Assembly: GCF_000219215.1 (NCBI RefSeq)
Contig: NC_015723.1
Location: forward strand, 2,542,001 to 2,606,000
DNA length: 64,000 bases
Origin: Cupriavidus necator N-1
GTDB taxonomy: Bacteria; Pseudomonadota; Gammaproteobacteria; Burkholderiales; Burkholderiaceae
Reading direction: 5' to 3'
Shown in pieces: positions 42,396 through 52,135 of the stretch. The notes beneath the pieces were generated by a model, which was given only the letters and a program-made list of their open reading frames with translations, was not told the origin of the DNA and did not search any database. Position 1 is the stretch's first letter; every line of letters starts with the position of its first letter. Both the position numbers and the translations under genes were made by a program.

Positions 42396-43358
42396 ATGCG
42401 AGACCTCGACCTCACCACCCTGCGCCTGTTCATCGCCGTCTGCGAAACCCGCAACATGGCGCGCGCGGGCGAGCAGGAGCACATCGTGGCATCCGCCATC
42501 AGCAAGCGGTTGGCGCAACTGGAGGAGACCGTGGGCGCAACCCTGCTGGAACGCCGCCGCCGCGGCGTGATCCCGACGCCCGCGGGCGAGATGGTGCTGG
42601 CGCATGCGCGCGCCATGCTGGCGGCGGCGGACCGCGTCGCGCGGGACATGGCCGACTACGGCGCCGGCATCCGCGGGCAGGTGCGGCTGCTGGCCACGGT
42701 GTCGTCGATGGCCGAATCGCTGCCGGACGATATTGCCGCCTTCCTGCAGCAACCGGTCAACCGCGACGTGCGCGTGACCATCGAGGAAAGCCTGAGCAGC
42801 GACGTGGTGCGCGCGCTGCGCGAGGGCTCGGCGCCGCTGGGGATCTGCTGGGACGCGGCCGACCTGGAAGGCTTCCAGACCCGGCCCTACCGCACCGACC
42901 ACCTCGCGGCAGTGGTACATGCCTCGCATCCGCTGGCGCAGGCCGCCGACTGCCGCTTCGAGGACACGCTGGACTGCGACCATATCGGCATGCCCGCCCA
43001 GACCGCGGTGCAGACCATGCTGACGCGCTATGCGGCCATCCTCGGGCGCGGCATTGCCTACCGCGCGGTGGTCTCGACCTTCGACGCTGCGCTGCGCTGT
43101 GTGCGGGCCAACCTGGGCATCACCATCATCCCGGCCGAGATCGCCGCGCCGATCGCGCCCACCTTCGGCCTGCGCGTGATCCCGCTGCGCAACGACTGGG
43201 CGCGGCGGCGCTTTGCCATCTGCTTCCGCGACCTGGAACTGCTGTCACCGGCGGCGCGGCTGCTGGTGGCCTTCCTTGAACAGACCGCGGCAGCGGAAGC
43301 GGCGGCCGCCCCCGCGGACACCGCGCCAGTGCGCAAGCCACGGCGCAATCGGCAATGA
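42396..43358 (+). CDS. LysR-family regulator of the lyase/CoA-transferase operon
   Basis: 320-aa protein. HTH at the N-terminus (LTTLRLFIAVCETRNMARAGEQEHIVASAISKRLAQLEETVGATLLERRRRG), effector domain from about residue 90, and an Ala/Pro/Arg-rich tail of about 25 aa. It is divergent from the lyase operon with a palindromic site between, the classic LysR arrangement. Confidence 0.9.
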   Translation: MRDLDLTTLRLFIAVCETRNMARAGEQEHIVASAISKRLAQLEETVGATLLERRRRGVIPTPAGEMVLAHARAMLAAADRVARDMADYGAGIRGQVRLLATVSSMAESLPDDIAAFLQQPVNRDVRVTIEESLSSDVVRALREGSAPLGICWDAADLEGFQTRPYRTDHLAAVVHASHPLAQAADCRFEDTLDCDHIGMPAQTAVQTMLTRYAAILGRGIAYRAVVSTFDAALRCVRANLGITIIPAEIAAPIAPTFGLRVIPLRNDWARRRFAICFRDLELLSPAARLLVAFLEQTAAAEAAAAPADTAPVRKPRRNRQ

Positions 43359-43541
43359 CGCCGACCCGGCGCGCAACTTCCTGTGCCGTTCAAGGGTTAG
43401 CCCGAGGCAATTTCGCAAGGAAATGTTGGGGAGCGGTGCGTAGACTGGCTTGCGTTTTTCGCCCCGGCCCACGATGGCAAAAGCCGGCCCCGGGCGATGC
43501 TGACCCCGACCATGCGCGCCACGACGGCGCAGGAGCACGCA

Positions 43542-44234
43542 ATGAACTTCAACGACAAGAACGTATTGATCACCGGCGCACACGGCAACCTGGGCCGCGC
43601 CGTGGCGCAGGCCTTTGCGCAGGCAGGCGCGCGCGTGGTGCTGCTGGACCGGCATGTGGCGCCGCTGCCCGAAGCGGGCACGGGCCACCTGGCGCTGCAG
43701 GCGGACCTGCTTGATGCCGCCCAACTGAGCGAGGCCGTCGCGCAAGCGGTTCAGGCCGGCGGGCGCATCGACGTGGTGTGCAACCTGGCCGGCGGCTTCG
43801 CCATGGGCCCAAGCGTGCATGAAACCAGCGCCGACGCCTGGAACCACCTGTTCGACATGAACGTGGGCACGGTGCTGAACATGGCGCGCGCGGTGGTGCC
43901 ACACATGCTGGCCGCCGGCGGCGGCGCCATCGTCAACGTGGGCGCCAACTCGGCGGCGCGCGGGCTGGCGCAGATGAGCGCCTATTGCGCCTCGAAGGAC
44001 GCGCTGGCGCGCGTGACTGAATCGATGTCGGCAGAGCTGCGCGACCAGGGCATCCGCGTCAACGCGGTGCTGCCCAGCGTGCTGGATACGCCGGAGAACC
44101 GCCAGGCCATGCCGGATGCCGATGCCACGCGCTGGGTCAGCCTGGACGCGCTGGCCGATGTGATCCTGTTCCTGGCCTCGGATGCGGCTCGCGCCGTGCA
44201 AGGCGCGCTGCTGCCGGTGGTCAACCGCGCCTGA
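43542..44234 (+). CDS. Short-chain dehydrogenase
   Basis: 230-aa SDR: TGAHGNLG near residue 11, a NNAG-like NLAGG, and the catalytic YCASK. AGGAG precedes the ATG. Its last 14 bp overlap the 3' end of the convergent LysR gene. No substrate can be proposed. Confidence 0.85.
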   Translation: MNFNDKNVLITGAHGNLGRAVAQAFAQAGARVVLLDRHVAPLPEAGTGHLALQADLLDAAQLSEAVAQAVQAGGRIDVVCNLAGGFAMGPSVHETSADAWNHLFDMNVGTVLNMARAVVPHMLAAGGGAIVNVGANSAARGLAQMSAYCASKDALARVTESMSAELRDQGIRVNAVLPSVLDTPENRQAMPDADATRWVSLDALADVILFLASDAARAVQGALLPVVNRA

Positions 44235-45177
44235 CGCGGGGCTTGCGCGCGGCCGGCTCGGCCGCGCTGATGCCGCTAGCCACCTCCTGGATCTGCTGGC
44301 GCAGCCAGCGCCGCAGCCGGTCAGCATCGGTGCGCGCGTGCCAGATCTGCATCATGTCGACCTGGGGCAGTGCGAACGGCACCGGCAGCAGCACCAGTTC
44401 ACGATCGCGCGCCACCGCCTCTTCCGCGACCGAGCGCAGGCAGGTCAGCAGCAGTTCCGTGCCGCGCACCAGCCGGCTCGGGGCAAGGAAGCTCGACAAC
44501 CCCGCCACTACTGTGCGCTTGTGCCCCTGCCGGGCCAGCGCGCGGTCGACCACGCCGTTGAGGTCGCCGGTCAGCGTGGTCAGCAGGTGCTCGCACGCCA
44601 GGAAGGCGTCGAGATCGAGGCCGTCGGCGATGCGCGGATTGGCGCGCGAGGCCAGCACCACGAAGTCCTCGCTGCATAGCCGCTGCTGATGGAAGGTATC
44701 AGGCAGGTTCTCATAGAAGCCCGCGATCGCCAGGTCGCAGGTGCCCTTCTCCAGTTCCTCGCGCGGCAGCTCGCCGCGCGTGTTGTGCGTGACCAGCACC
44801 ACGCCCGGCGCCTGGCTGCGCAGCCGCGGCAGCAGGGCGGGCAGCAGCAGCTGCTCCATGTAGTCGGTGGTGTAGATATGCAGGTGCTCGCTGCGCGCCA
44901 GGTAATCGTGGCCGGCACAGGCGTCATAGAACGCGTCGAGGTCCCCGACCAGCCGCTGCACCTGCGGCGCCAGCGCATGCGCGCGCGGCGTAGGCGTCAG
45001 GCCACGCGGCGCACGCACGAACAGCGGATCGCCCAGCTCGTCGCGCAGGCGGTTGAGCTTGTGGCTCAGCGCCGGCTGGCTCAGCGCCATACGCGCGGCC
45101 GCGCGCGAGGCATTGCCCTCCTGATACAGCACGTGGAACACGTACAGCAGGTTAAGGTCCTTGCTGCCGATATTCAT
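44221..45177 (-). CDS. LysR-family regulator, NodD/PcpR-like
   Basis: 318-aa regulator with the N-terminal HTH DLNLLYVFHVLYQEGNASRAAARMALSQPALSHKLNRLRDELGDPLFVR and PRGLTPTPRA, typical of the NodD-like branch. The basic C-terminus (KPRVRRG) overlaps the SDR gene by 14 bp. It is divergent from the PfpI-type gene at 45296, its probable target. Confidence 0.88.
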   Translation of the reverse strand: MNIGSKDLNLLYVFHVLYQEGNASRAAARMALSQPALSHKLNRLRDELGDPLFVRAPRGLTPTPRAHALAPQVQRLVGDLDAFYDACAGHDYLARSEHLHIYTTDYMEQLLLPALLPRLRSQAPGVVLVTHNTRGELPREELEKGTCDLAIAGFYENLPDTFHQQRLCSEDFVVLASRANPRIADGLDLDAFLACEHLLTTLTGDLNGVVDRALARQGHKRTVVAGLSSFLAPSRLVRGTELLLTCLRSVAEEAVARDRELVLLPVPFALPQVDMMQIWHARTDADRLRRWLRQQIQEVASGISAAEPAARKPRVRRG

Positions 45178-45295
45178 TTTTTGGATAGCAGAGATCGAAT
45201 AATAGAAGTTTTCGAATCATAGTCCGCTGCCTAGGATGTTGCCAGTGCCGCGGCATTTCAGCCCGGCTGCTTGTGAACCGACATGGAGCGGAACA

Positions 45296-45973
45296 ATGAA
45301 CATCCTGATGGTGCTGACCTCCCACGACCAGTTGGGCAATACCGGCCACAAGACCGGCTTCTGGCTGGAGGAATTCGCCGCGCCCTACTACGTCTTCAAG
45401 GACGCCGGCGCCGACATCACGCTGGCCTCGCCCAAGGGCGACCAACCGCCGATCGACCCGAAAAGCGACGATCCCGGCGCCCAGACCGATGCCACCCGGC
45501 GCTTCCAAAGTGACCCGGCCGCCAAGGCTGCGCTGGCCAGCACGCTGACGCTGGACCAGGTGAAGGCGGAAGACTTCGACGCCATCTTCTATCCGGGCGG
45601 CCACGGCCCGCTGTGGGATCTGGCCGAAGACAACCGCTCGGTCGCGCTGATCGAGCAGTTCGACCGCGCCGGCAAGCCGGTGGGAGCGGTATGCCACGCA
45701 CCGGCGGTGTTCCGCCATACCAAGAGCGCGGACGGGGAACCGCTGGTCAAGGGCAAGGAGGTGACCGGCTTCACCAACAGTGAGGAAGAAGCCGTGCAGC
45801 TGACCAAGGTGGTGCCCTTCCTGGTGGAGGACATGCTCAAGGCCAACGGCGGGCGGTTCACGCGTGGCGAGGACTGGGCCAGCTATGTCGTGGTCGCAGG
45901 GCGACTGGTGACGGGGCAGAATCCGGCATCGTCTGATGCGGTGGCGGAGGCGTTGTTGAAGATGTTGAAGTAA
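45296..45973 (+). CDS. DJ-1/PfpI superfamily protein
   Basis: 225-aa class I amidotransferase-like protein, close to the Hsp31-like branch. The nucleophile is Cys in GAVCHAPAV, and the acid Glu is in the N-terminal KTGFWLEEFAAPYY. DAIFYPGGHGPLWDL is typical. Members act as glyoxalase III, deglycase-like or chaperone proteins. GGAG precedes the ATG at 45296. It is divergent from the LysR gene with 118 bp between. Confidence 0.86.
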   Translation: MNILMVLTSHDQLGNTGHKTGFWLEEFAAPYYVFKDAGADITLASPKGDQPPIDPKSDDPGAQTDATRRFQSDPAAKAALASTLTLDQVKAEDFDAIFYPGGHGPLWDLAEDNRSVALIEQFDRAGKPVGAVCHAPAVFRHTKSADGEPLVKGKEVTGFTNSEEEAVQLTKVVPFLVEDMLKANGGRFTRGEDWASYVVVAGRLVTGQNPASSDAVAEALLKMLK

Positions 45974-46025
45974 GAGAAAGCGGCAAGCGCCGCGTCCGCT
46001 GCCGCCTCTCGGTTCCCGCCGGCTT

Positions 46026-46057
46026 GCACCCCTCGCCCGCTTGCGGGAGAGGGGTGC
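46026..46057. repeat. Palindromic intergenic element, second copy
   Basis: GCACCCCTCGCCCGC and GCGGGAGAGGGGTGC pair with one mismatch around a TT loop. It is related to the hairpin at 30302-30331 and lies between two convergent genes, where it may act as a terminator. Confidence 0.7.
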
Positions 46058-46102
46058 GCTGCCAGGCTTCATGGCTACTTCAGACGCATGAGTTCCCCAC
46101 CC

Positions 46103-48535
46103 TCACTGCGGCACCAACTCCAACCGTTCCCGGCTAGCCTTCTCCACCGCCTTGCGCGTATACACCAGCGGGAAATACTCCCCCTTCGCCCACAACGGCG
46201 CCAGGTCCCGGTAATGCGGGCTGGCCGGATTCCCTGACTGCCCCGGCGTGTTGACCACGCGCGAGGCATCCCAGTTGCCCACGTCCAGCACCATGCGGAA
46301 CGACGCGCCGGCGGTCAGGCGGAAGTCCGTGTTGCGGTAGCTGGTGTTCATCGGCGTGAAGGCCGAGCCGCCGATCGGGCCGGCGTTGACGTTGAACTGC
46401 TGGCGTTCCGCGTCGCTCAGGATCGGGTCCATCGGATGCGTGAACACGGCGGTGTGGAGCTTGCCCCATTGCCATGCGCGCGGATCGGGGCCGAGCTTGG
46501 CTTCGAGTTCGGCCATGGCGGCTTTCAGCGATTCCAGCATCACCGCATTGCGCCGCTCCACCGGCATCCGCGGCCCGGGCTGCTCCCGCACCGCCAGCAC
46601 GCGCGCGGCATCGCCCGCGCCCACCAGCCGCGCGGCTTCTGGCGGCAGCGCGGCGCGCACCACGGCCTGGCGCAGGTGCTTGCTAAACCAGACCTCGAAC
46701 AGTGCCGCGGCGGCGCTGTCCGCGCGCTCGTTGCCGTCCCAGTTGCGCAGCAGGTCCAGGCCGCGGGCCAGTTGCGGGTCATCGCTGCGCACATCCTGCA
46801 GCATCGCGACCGCGCGCTGCGCCGGCAGCGACACGGTGTCGTTCTGCCACGCCATCGAGTCCTGCACCGAGCTGCGCGCATTGGCTCCCACCAGAGCCTT
46901 GAGCCGGCGCGCGCGCGAGCTGTCGCTCCATTCGTAGCCCACGCCAAGTTTCGCGGCGGGGTGCTCGGGCGGGATGTTGTTCTCGTTGGCGGTGACGATA
47001 TAGCCTGGCGCGGGATTGAAGGCCCACGGCAGCTCGTCCATGTTGCGGTAGCCGGCCCACTCGTAGCGGCCATCGCCCGCCACCGGCGTGAGGCCGTCCC
47101 AGTTGGGCCGCTTGACGGTCAGCCCTCCCGGGATCCAGCCGATGTTGCCGCTGGTGTCGGCATAGACCTGGTTTTCGCCGGGCGCGCCCCAGCGGTTCAT
47201 GGCGGCGCGGAATTGGTCCCAGTTGCGCGCGCGCATATAGTCCATCGAGCCGAAGTACGGCGCCATGCCGTAGTCGAGCCACGCGGCGCGCAGCGCCCAG
47301 GCCTGTGCGCGGCCGGCATCGGCGACCAGCACCGGGCCGTGGCGCGTGAAGTCGATGGTGACTTTGCGCGGGGTGGACTCGCCCTTGACCACGATCTCTT
47401 CGGTGATGGTCTCCATCGGTTCCCAGCGGCCCTTGTACTTGTACTCATGCGGGTTGGCCGGATTGAGCTCGTAGCCGTACAGGTCCTCCTGGTCCATGTA
47501 GAAGCGCGTCAGGCCGAAGGCGATGGTGCCGTTGTGCCCGATCGAGATGCCGGGCAGGAACGGCTCGCCCGCGCCGATTACCGACATTCCCGGCGCGTTC
47601 AGGTGGCTGATATAGCGCAGGCTGGGCGCGCCGTGCGAGCGGTGCGGGTCGTTGGCCAGGATCGGGCGGCCGGTGGTGGTGCGCTTGCCGCCGATGACCC
47701 AGTTGTTCGACCCGAGGCTGCGGCCGGTGTCGCTGTTGGGGTCCACCAGTGCGTAGAGCTGGTCGAGCGGGATGCTGGCGGCCTGCGCATTGCCCCACGC
47801 CTCTTTCGGGAAGCGCGCTGCGGCGGTGGCCAGTTCGTAGGCGCGGCGCAGTTCGGCGGCGGGAACCGTGCAGGGGTCGATGCCGGGACTGAGCCTGGGC
47901 TCGATCTGCGGGTCGAGTTCGCGGCGCAGCCAGTCGGCACGCGGGGCGTCCTGTTTGGCCTGGCAATAGAGCTGGGCGCGTTCGACTTCGCCGGTGAAGT
48001 TGAGCGTCAGGCCGTGGTGGCGGATGCGCACGATGTCTTCGGCCTGCCAGCGCGCAGGCTTGTAGTTGAGCTTGCGGAATTCGGGCGGCAGCAGCTCGGG
48101 CCTCTGCTCGGTCAGCGCCACATAGGCGTTCACCCCGGCCACGAAGGCCTCGGCCACGCGCTTGGCGTCGGAGCCATACGCCAGCCATTCGCGGTACATG
48201 TCGCCGCGGAACAGCACCGCGCGCGCCATGCGGTCGCCATCGGCATAGGCCGGGCCGAAATCCCTGGCCATCTCGCCAAGTCCGCGCTTGCGCCACAGGT
48301 CGATCTGCCACAGGCGGTCGCGCGCGGCCATGAAGCCCTGGACGAAGAAGGCGTCGTAGAGCGTGCCGGCATAGATATGCGGCACGCCCCAGCGGTCGAC
48401 CAGCACGCTGGCGGGCTTCTCCAGGCCGGGCACGGCAAGCAGGTTGTTGCGGGCGGGGACTTCGGCCATGGCGGCCGGGATGGTAGTGGCGAGCAGGGCC
48501 AGCGCAGCGATCAGGCGGCGGGGGGTGCGTAACAT
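46103..48535 (-). CDS. Penicillin/acyl-homoserine-lactone acylase, Ntn hydrolase
   Basis: 810-aa periplasmic Ntn hydrolase of the penicillin amidase family. A signal peptide (LRTPRRLIAALALLATTIPAAMA) is followed by the alpha subunit, then the autocleavage point before Ser276 (LGS-NNWVIGG), which becomes the nucleophile of the beta subunit. DRWGVPHIYAGTLYDAFFVQGF is the usual N-terminal block. In Ralstonia and Pseudomonas, relatives of this length (AiiD, PvdQ, QuiP) degrade acyl-homoserine lactones, so quorum-signal breakdown is plausible, but the substrate cannot be read from sequence. GAGGAGA precedes the ATG at 48535. Confidence 0.88.
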   Translation of the reverse strand: MLRTPRRLIAALALLATTIPAAMAEVPARNNLLAVPGLEKPASVLVDRWGVPHIYAGTLYDAFFVQGFMAARDRLWQIDLWRKRGLGEMARDFGPAYADGDRMARAVLFRGDMYREWLAYGSDAKRVAEAFVAGVNAYVALTEQRPELLPPEFRKLNYKPARWQAEDIVRIRHHGLTLNFTGEVERAQLYCQAKQDAPRADWLRRELDPQIEPRLSPGIDPCTVPAAELRRAYELATAAARFPKEAWGNAQAASIPLDQLYALVDPNSDTGRSLGSNNWVIGGKRTTTGRPILANDPHRSHGAPSLRYISHLNAPGMSVIGAGEPFLPGISIGHNGTIAFGLTRFYMDQEDLYGYELNPANPHEYKYKGRWEPMETITEEIVVKGESTPRKVTIDFTRHGPVLVADAGRAQAWALRAAWLDYGMAPYFGSMDYMRARNWDQFRAAMNRWGAPGENQVYADTSGNIGWIPGGLTVKRPNWDGLTPVAGDGRYEWAGYRNMDELPWAFNPAPGYIVTANENNIPPEHPAAKLGVGYEWSDSSRARRLKALVGANARSSVQDSMAWQNDTVSLPAQRAVAMLQDVRSDDPQLARGLDLLRNWDGNERADSAAAALFEVWFSKHLRQAVVRAALPPEAARLVGAGDAARVLAVREQPGPRMPVERRNAVMLESLKAAMAELEAKLGPDPRAWQWGKLHTAVFTHPMDPILSDAERQQFNVNAGPIGGSAFTPMNTSYRNTDFRLTAGASFRMVLDVGNWDASRVVNTPGQSGNPASPHYRDLAPLWAKGEYFPLVYTRKAVEKASRERLELVPQ

Positions 48536-48660
48536 CAGGTCTCCTCGGTGTTGTGATTGGCTGCAGATGTCTTGCAGTTCACACGGAAGATAGTGCATCC
48601 CCGCCCAGCGCGCGAGCCATACGGCCGATCTCCGCACGGCGCGTGTCGCTGCGGGTTCGC

Positions 48661-50259
48661 TCAGTAGACGTCGCGCCGGTAGCGGCCGTCGTCGGCAAGC
48701 CGGCGCAGCGCGTCTTCGCCGAGGATCCCCGCCAGTGCGTCATGGACGCCGCCGGCCATGCCCTGCAGGCTGCCGCAGACGTAGACGGCCGCGCCGTCCG
48801 CCACCCATTGGCGTACCGTCTCGCCCTGTGCGCGCAGGGCGTCCTGCACGTAGCGCGGCGCGCCGCCGTCGCGCGACCAGGCATGGTCCACGCGCCGCAG
48901 CGTGCCGTCGGCCTGCCATGCGGCCAGTTCCCCGGCAAAGAACGCGTCATGCTGCGCCGAGCGCTCGCCGAACAGCAGCCAGTTGCGGCGCTGCCCGGCC
49001 GCGGCGCGGGCCTTGAGCTGGGCGCGCAGGCCGGCCAGCCCGGTGCCATTGCCGACCACGATCAGGGGCCGGTCATCGGCCGGCGGGTGGAAGCTGCGGT
49101 TGGTACGGATGCGCAGCGCGATGCGGGCGCCCACGGCCGCGTGCTCGGTCAGCCAGCCGGAGGCCAGGCCGAGGCGGCCGTCGCCGTAGCGGGTCTGCCG
49201 CACCAGCAGTTCGAGGTGCCCGTCCTGCGGCAGCGAGGCGATCGAATACTCGCGGTGCGGCAGCGGCGGCAGCGTGTCCACCAGTTGCTGCGGCGGCAGG
49301 CCCTGCATCGCCGCGAAGTGCGGTTCGGGCAATGGCATGCGCGTGGCCACGGCCTCGACCAGGGTGGTGTCGCGGCCATCGCAGCGCACGGGCGTGGCGC
49401 CGTCCAGGCCAAGCCGCGCCAGCAGCCGTTCAACCTCGGCCGGCGCGTGGCACGGGCCGATCTCGGCGATGTCGCCGGCTTGCCAGTCCATTGCCGCATC
49501 GCCCTGCGGCGCCAGCGACAGGTGGAACGCCGGCGCGCCCTGGCTGCCGGGGTTCAGATGGTGGCGTTGCACGAGCCGCCAGCTGTCATAGCGCGGGCGT
49601 TCCCAGTCGGCAATCTCGGCGCCGCCGCTCAGGGCCGACAGGTGGTTCTGCCAGTGGCGCAGGGCGCCGGCGTCGCCGTTGTCGACTTCGACCAGGTCAA
49701 ACAGCGGCTGCGCACGGTGGCGCTGCAGCCAGCCGTCGAGCGCGTGGCCGAAGGCGCAGAAGCGCGCGTAGCTGCTGTCGCCGAGCGCGAGGATGCCGTA
49801 GCGCAAGGACTGCAGGCCATCCGCGCCAGCCAGCAAGCGGCGCGCAAAGCCGGACGCGCTGTCGGGGGCGTCGCCCTCGCCGGTGGTGCTGACCAGGAAC
49901 AGCGCCTGACGGCATGTCTGCAGGCGCCGCGCATCGACATCGGCCAGCGACAGCAGTTGCACCGGCACGCCCGCGCCCTGCAGCGCGGTGGCGGTCTGCA
50001 GCGCCAGCTGTTCGGCAAACCCGGTCTGCGAGGCATAGGCAACCAGCGTCGCACCCGCTTCCGTACCACCCAGTGCCGCCACGCGCGCGCGCCGCTGGCG
50101 ATGGTGTGCAAGCACCGCGCTGCAGAAGCCCGCATAGGCTGCCACCACGCCGGCCGCCATGGCCATGCGCGACGGCCCCAGCACGGACAGCGCGACGCCG
50201 CCGGCAACGGCAAGCCAGCTTGCGCCAGCGATGGCGGACGGCATGGCCTTCGCGCTCAT
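48661..50259 (-). CDS. Membrane-anchored flavodoxin/NADPH reductase
   Basis: 532-aa diflavin reductase related to the sulfite reductase alpha subunit. Two N-terminal helices (ASWLAVAGGVALSVLGPSRMAMAAGVVAAYAGF) anchor it. Then come a flavodoxin domain (LVAYASQTGFAEQLA; STTGEGDAPDSA), an FAD domain (REYSIAS) and an NADPH domain (VVGNGTGLAGLRAQLK). It would pass electrons from NADPH through FAD and FMN towards the membrane partner of the operon. Its ATG overlaps the apbE stop (ATGA), so translation is coupled. Last gene of the operon. Confidence 0.88.
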   Translation of the reverse strand: MSAKAMPSAIAGASWLAVAGGVALSVLGPSRMAMAAGVVAAYAGFCSAVLAHHRQRRARVAALGGTEAGATLVAYASQTGFAEQLALQTATALQGAGVPVQLLSLADVDARRLQTCRQALFLVSTTGEGDAPDSASGFARRLLAGADGLQSLRYGILALGDSSYARFCAFGHALDGWLQRHRAQPLFDLVEVDNGDAGALRHWQNHLSALSGGAEIADWERPRYDSWRLVQRHHLNPGSQGAPAFHLSLAPQGDAAMDWQAGDIAEIGPCHAPAEVERLLARLGLDGATPVRCDGRDTTLVEAVATRMPLPEPHFAAMQGLPPQQLVDTLPPLPHREYSIASLPQDGHLELLVRQTRYGDGRLGLASGWLTEHAAVGARIALRIRTNRSFHPPADDRPLIVVGNGTGLAGLRAQLKARAAAGQRRNWLLFGERSAQHDAFFAGELAAWQADGTLRRVDHAWSRDGGAPRYVQDALRAQGETVRQWVADGAAVYVCGSLQGMAGGVHDALAGILGEDALRRLADDGRYRRDVY

Positions 50260-51272
50260 GCCAGCATCGCGGCAAAGGCCGGCGACAGATGTTCGTCGAA
50301 GCCGTCCGGCGTGCGCACCAGGAAACGCGCAGCAATGCCGTGGCGGCGCGCGTGCGCCATGCCGGCCTCCGGGCCCAGCACGGTCAGCGCGGTGGACAGC
50401 GCATCGGCCAGCATGCACTGCCCATGGATGACCGTGACCGAGGCCAGCGCGTGGCTGGCCGGATAGCCGGTGCGCGGATCGATGGTATGGGCGTAGCGGC
50501 GACCGTCACTGTCGAAATAGCGGCGATAGTCGCCGGAGGTGGCGACGGACAGGCCGTGCAGCGCCACCCGCGTCTGCCCCGCGGCATCGCTGTCCAGGCC
50601 GGGTGGTGATTCCAGCGCGACCCACCACGGCATGACGTCGGGCTTGACGCCATGGCCGCGCAGTTCGCCGCCGATCTCAGTCAGGTGGTGGTCCAGGCCC
50701 TGTTCACACAGGTAGCGCGCTACCGCGTCGACGGCAAAGCCCTTGGCGATGGCGCAGAAGTCCAGCGACAGGCCGCCTGGCTGCCGGGCGCGCCGGCCCG
50801 CCGCATCGACTTCGATGCGGGCCCAGCCGCAGCGGCTGCGCGTGGCCTGCACCGCGTCTGGCGACGGTGGCGCGCTGCGCGCCGGGGCGGGGCCGAAGCC
50901 CCACAGGTCCACCAGCGGGCCGGCGCTCGGATCATAGGCGCCGCCGCTGTCGCGCGCCACCTGCAGCGCGCATTGCAGCACCGCGAAGCAATCATCCGGC
51001 AGCGCGTGCCAGTTGCCCGGCGCCGCGCGGTTGAAGCGACTCAGGTCGGAATCCGCTTCCCAGTTGCTCATCTGCGTGATCACGCCATCGAGCACGGCCT
51101 GGATGCCGGCGGCGATGCCGTGAGCATCCGCCGCGGGCGGCAGCAGCGCCGCCACCGACCAGGTCGTGCCCATGGTCACGCCGCCCCAGCGCTGCAGCCG
51201 CGTGTCGGCGGCGGGCGGCTGCGGCGGCGCGGTCAGCGCAACGGGGACCAGGACGCGGTTCAAACCCGGCAT
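50256..51272 (-). CDS. apbE: ApbE, FAD:protein FMN transferase
   Basis: 338-aa Mg-dependent flavin transferase that attaches FMN to Thr or Ser of target proteins. Motifs: VTMGTTWSVAALL near residue 33, PSAGPLVDLWGFG, LDFCAIAKGFAVDAVARYL and YAHTIDPRTGYP (metal and flavin binding). The likely target is the DUF2271 protein of the same operon, which has an SGAT motif. The ATG at 51272 lies 5 bp after the preceding stop. No clear lipobox or signal sequence. Confidence 0.9.
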   Translation of the reverse strand: MPGLNRVLVPVALTAPPQPPAADTRLQRWGGVTMGTTWSVAALLPPAADAHGIAAGIQAVLDGVITQMSNWEADSDLSRFNRAAPGNWHALPDDCFAVLQCALQVARDSGGAYDPSAGPLVDLWGFGPAPARSAPPSPDAVQATRSRCGWARIEVDAAGRRARQPGGLSLDFCAIAKGFAVDAVARYLCEQGLDHHLTEIGGELRGHGVKPDVMPWWVALESPPGLDSDAAGQTRVALHGLSVATSGDYRRYFDSDGRRYAHTIDPRTGYPASHALASVTVIHGQCMLADALSTALTVLGPEAGMAHARRHGIAARFLVRTPDGFDEHLSPAFAAMLA

Positions 51273-51277
51273 CCGGC

Positions 51278-52117
51278 TTATTGCGGCAGCACTTCCACCG
51301 TCACCGCATAGACGGCGCGGCGCGACCTGGCCTGCTTGAAGGTGGTCTTGTCGTCCTTCACCTCCGCTTCCATCCAGTACATGCCGGCGGCCGGCCACTT
51401 GACGCTGAACTTGCCGTCGGCGTCGGTGGTGGCGCTGAACTCCTGCAGCTGGTCGCGGTAACGGATGCCGCCCGGCACCACCGAGACCTTCAGGTTGCTG
51501 GCGGGCTTGCCGTCGAGCAGCAGGCGGAAGCTGGCGGTGTCGCCCGCGACCAGGTCGTTCGGGTGCGTGATCGGCGCCAGTTCCAGGCCGCGGCCGACGG
51601 TGCGCAGGCCCTTGTCGCTGGGCTTGCCGGCGGTGACGAAGGATTCGATGCGGCCTTCGGCCTGGGTGACCTGCAGGTCCTGCGCATTGGCCGGGACTTC
51701 CCTGGCGAAGTTCTCGGCGGTGCCACGCCAGCGCTTGGCCTGGCCGTCGACCTTGTAGCTGGCGAACAGGCCGTTGTTGACCACCGCCACGCGGTACGTG
51801 CCGGGCTGAGTCAGGTGCAGGTCGAAGGTGCTGCGGTACTTGCCGGTGGCCGCGTTCTCGGCCTTGACGGCGCTGCCGTCGGGCGCGGTCACCTGCAGGT
51901 TGTCGAGCCGCATCGGCACGTGCTCGAAGTAGAACAGGTCGTTGGAGACTGCGGCATCCACGGTCACCCACGGATCGCTGCCGGACAGCACCGTGGCCGA
52001 CGGCAGCAGCCACTGGCGGTGCGCGTGCGCGGCCAGCGGGGCCAGGGCAGCCAGGGCGAGCACGGCCACGCGGGTGGCCATGCGGGAAGACGCGGCGGAA
52101 ATAAGGGAAGGTTTCAT
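51278..52117 (-). CDS. DUF4198 periplasmic protein
   Basis: 279-aa exported protein. The signal peptide (MATRVAVLALAALAPLAAHA) is followed by HRQWLLPSATVLSG, the typical start of mature DUF4198 proteins, and a C-terminal Ig-like region (TTDADGKFSVKWPAAGMYWMEA). Members occur with iron- or nickel-uptake genes and are thought to bind metals or partners in the periplasm. It lies between the DUF2271 and apbE genes. Confidence 0.87.
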   Translation of the reverse strand: MKPSLISAASSRMATRVAVLALAALAPLAAHAHRQWLLPSATVLSGSDPWVTVDAAVSNDLFYFEHVPMRLDNLQVTAPDGSAVKAENAATGKYRSTFDLHLTQPGTYRVAVVNNGLFASYKVDGQAKRWRGTAENFAREVPANAQDLQVTQAEGRIESFVTAGKPSDKGLRTVGRGLELAPITHPNDLVAGDTASFRLLLDGKPASNLKVSVVPGGIRYRDQLQEFSATTDADGKFSVKWPAAGMYWMEAEVKDDKTTFKQARSRRAVYAVTVEVLPQ

Positions 52118-52135
52118 CGTCTGGCTCCGGAAGGA

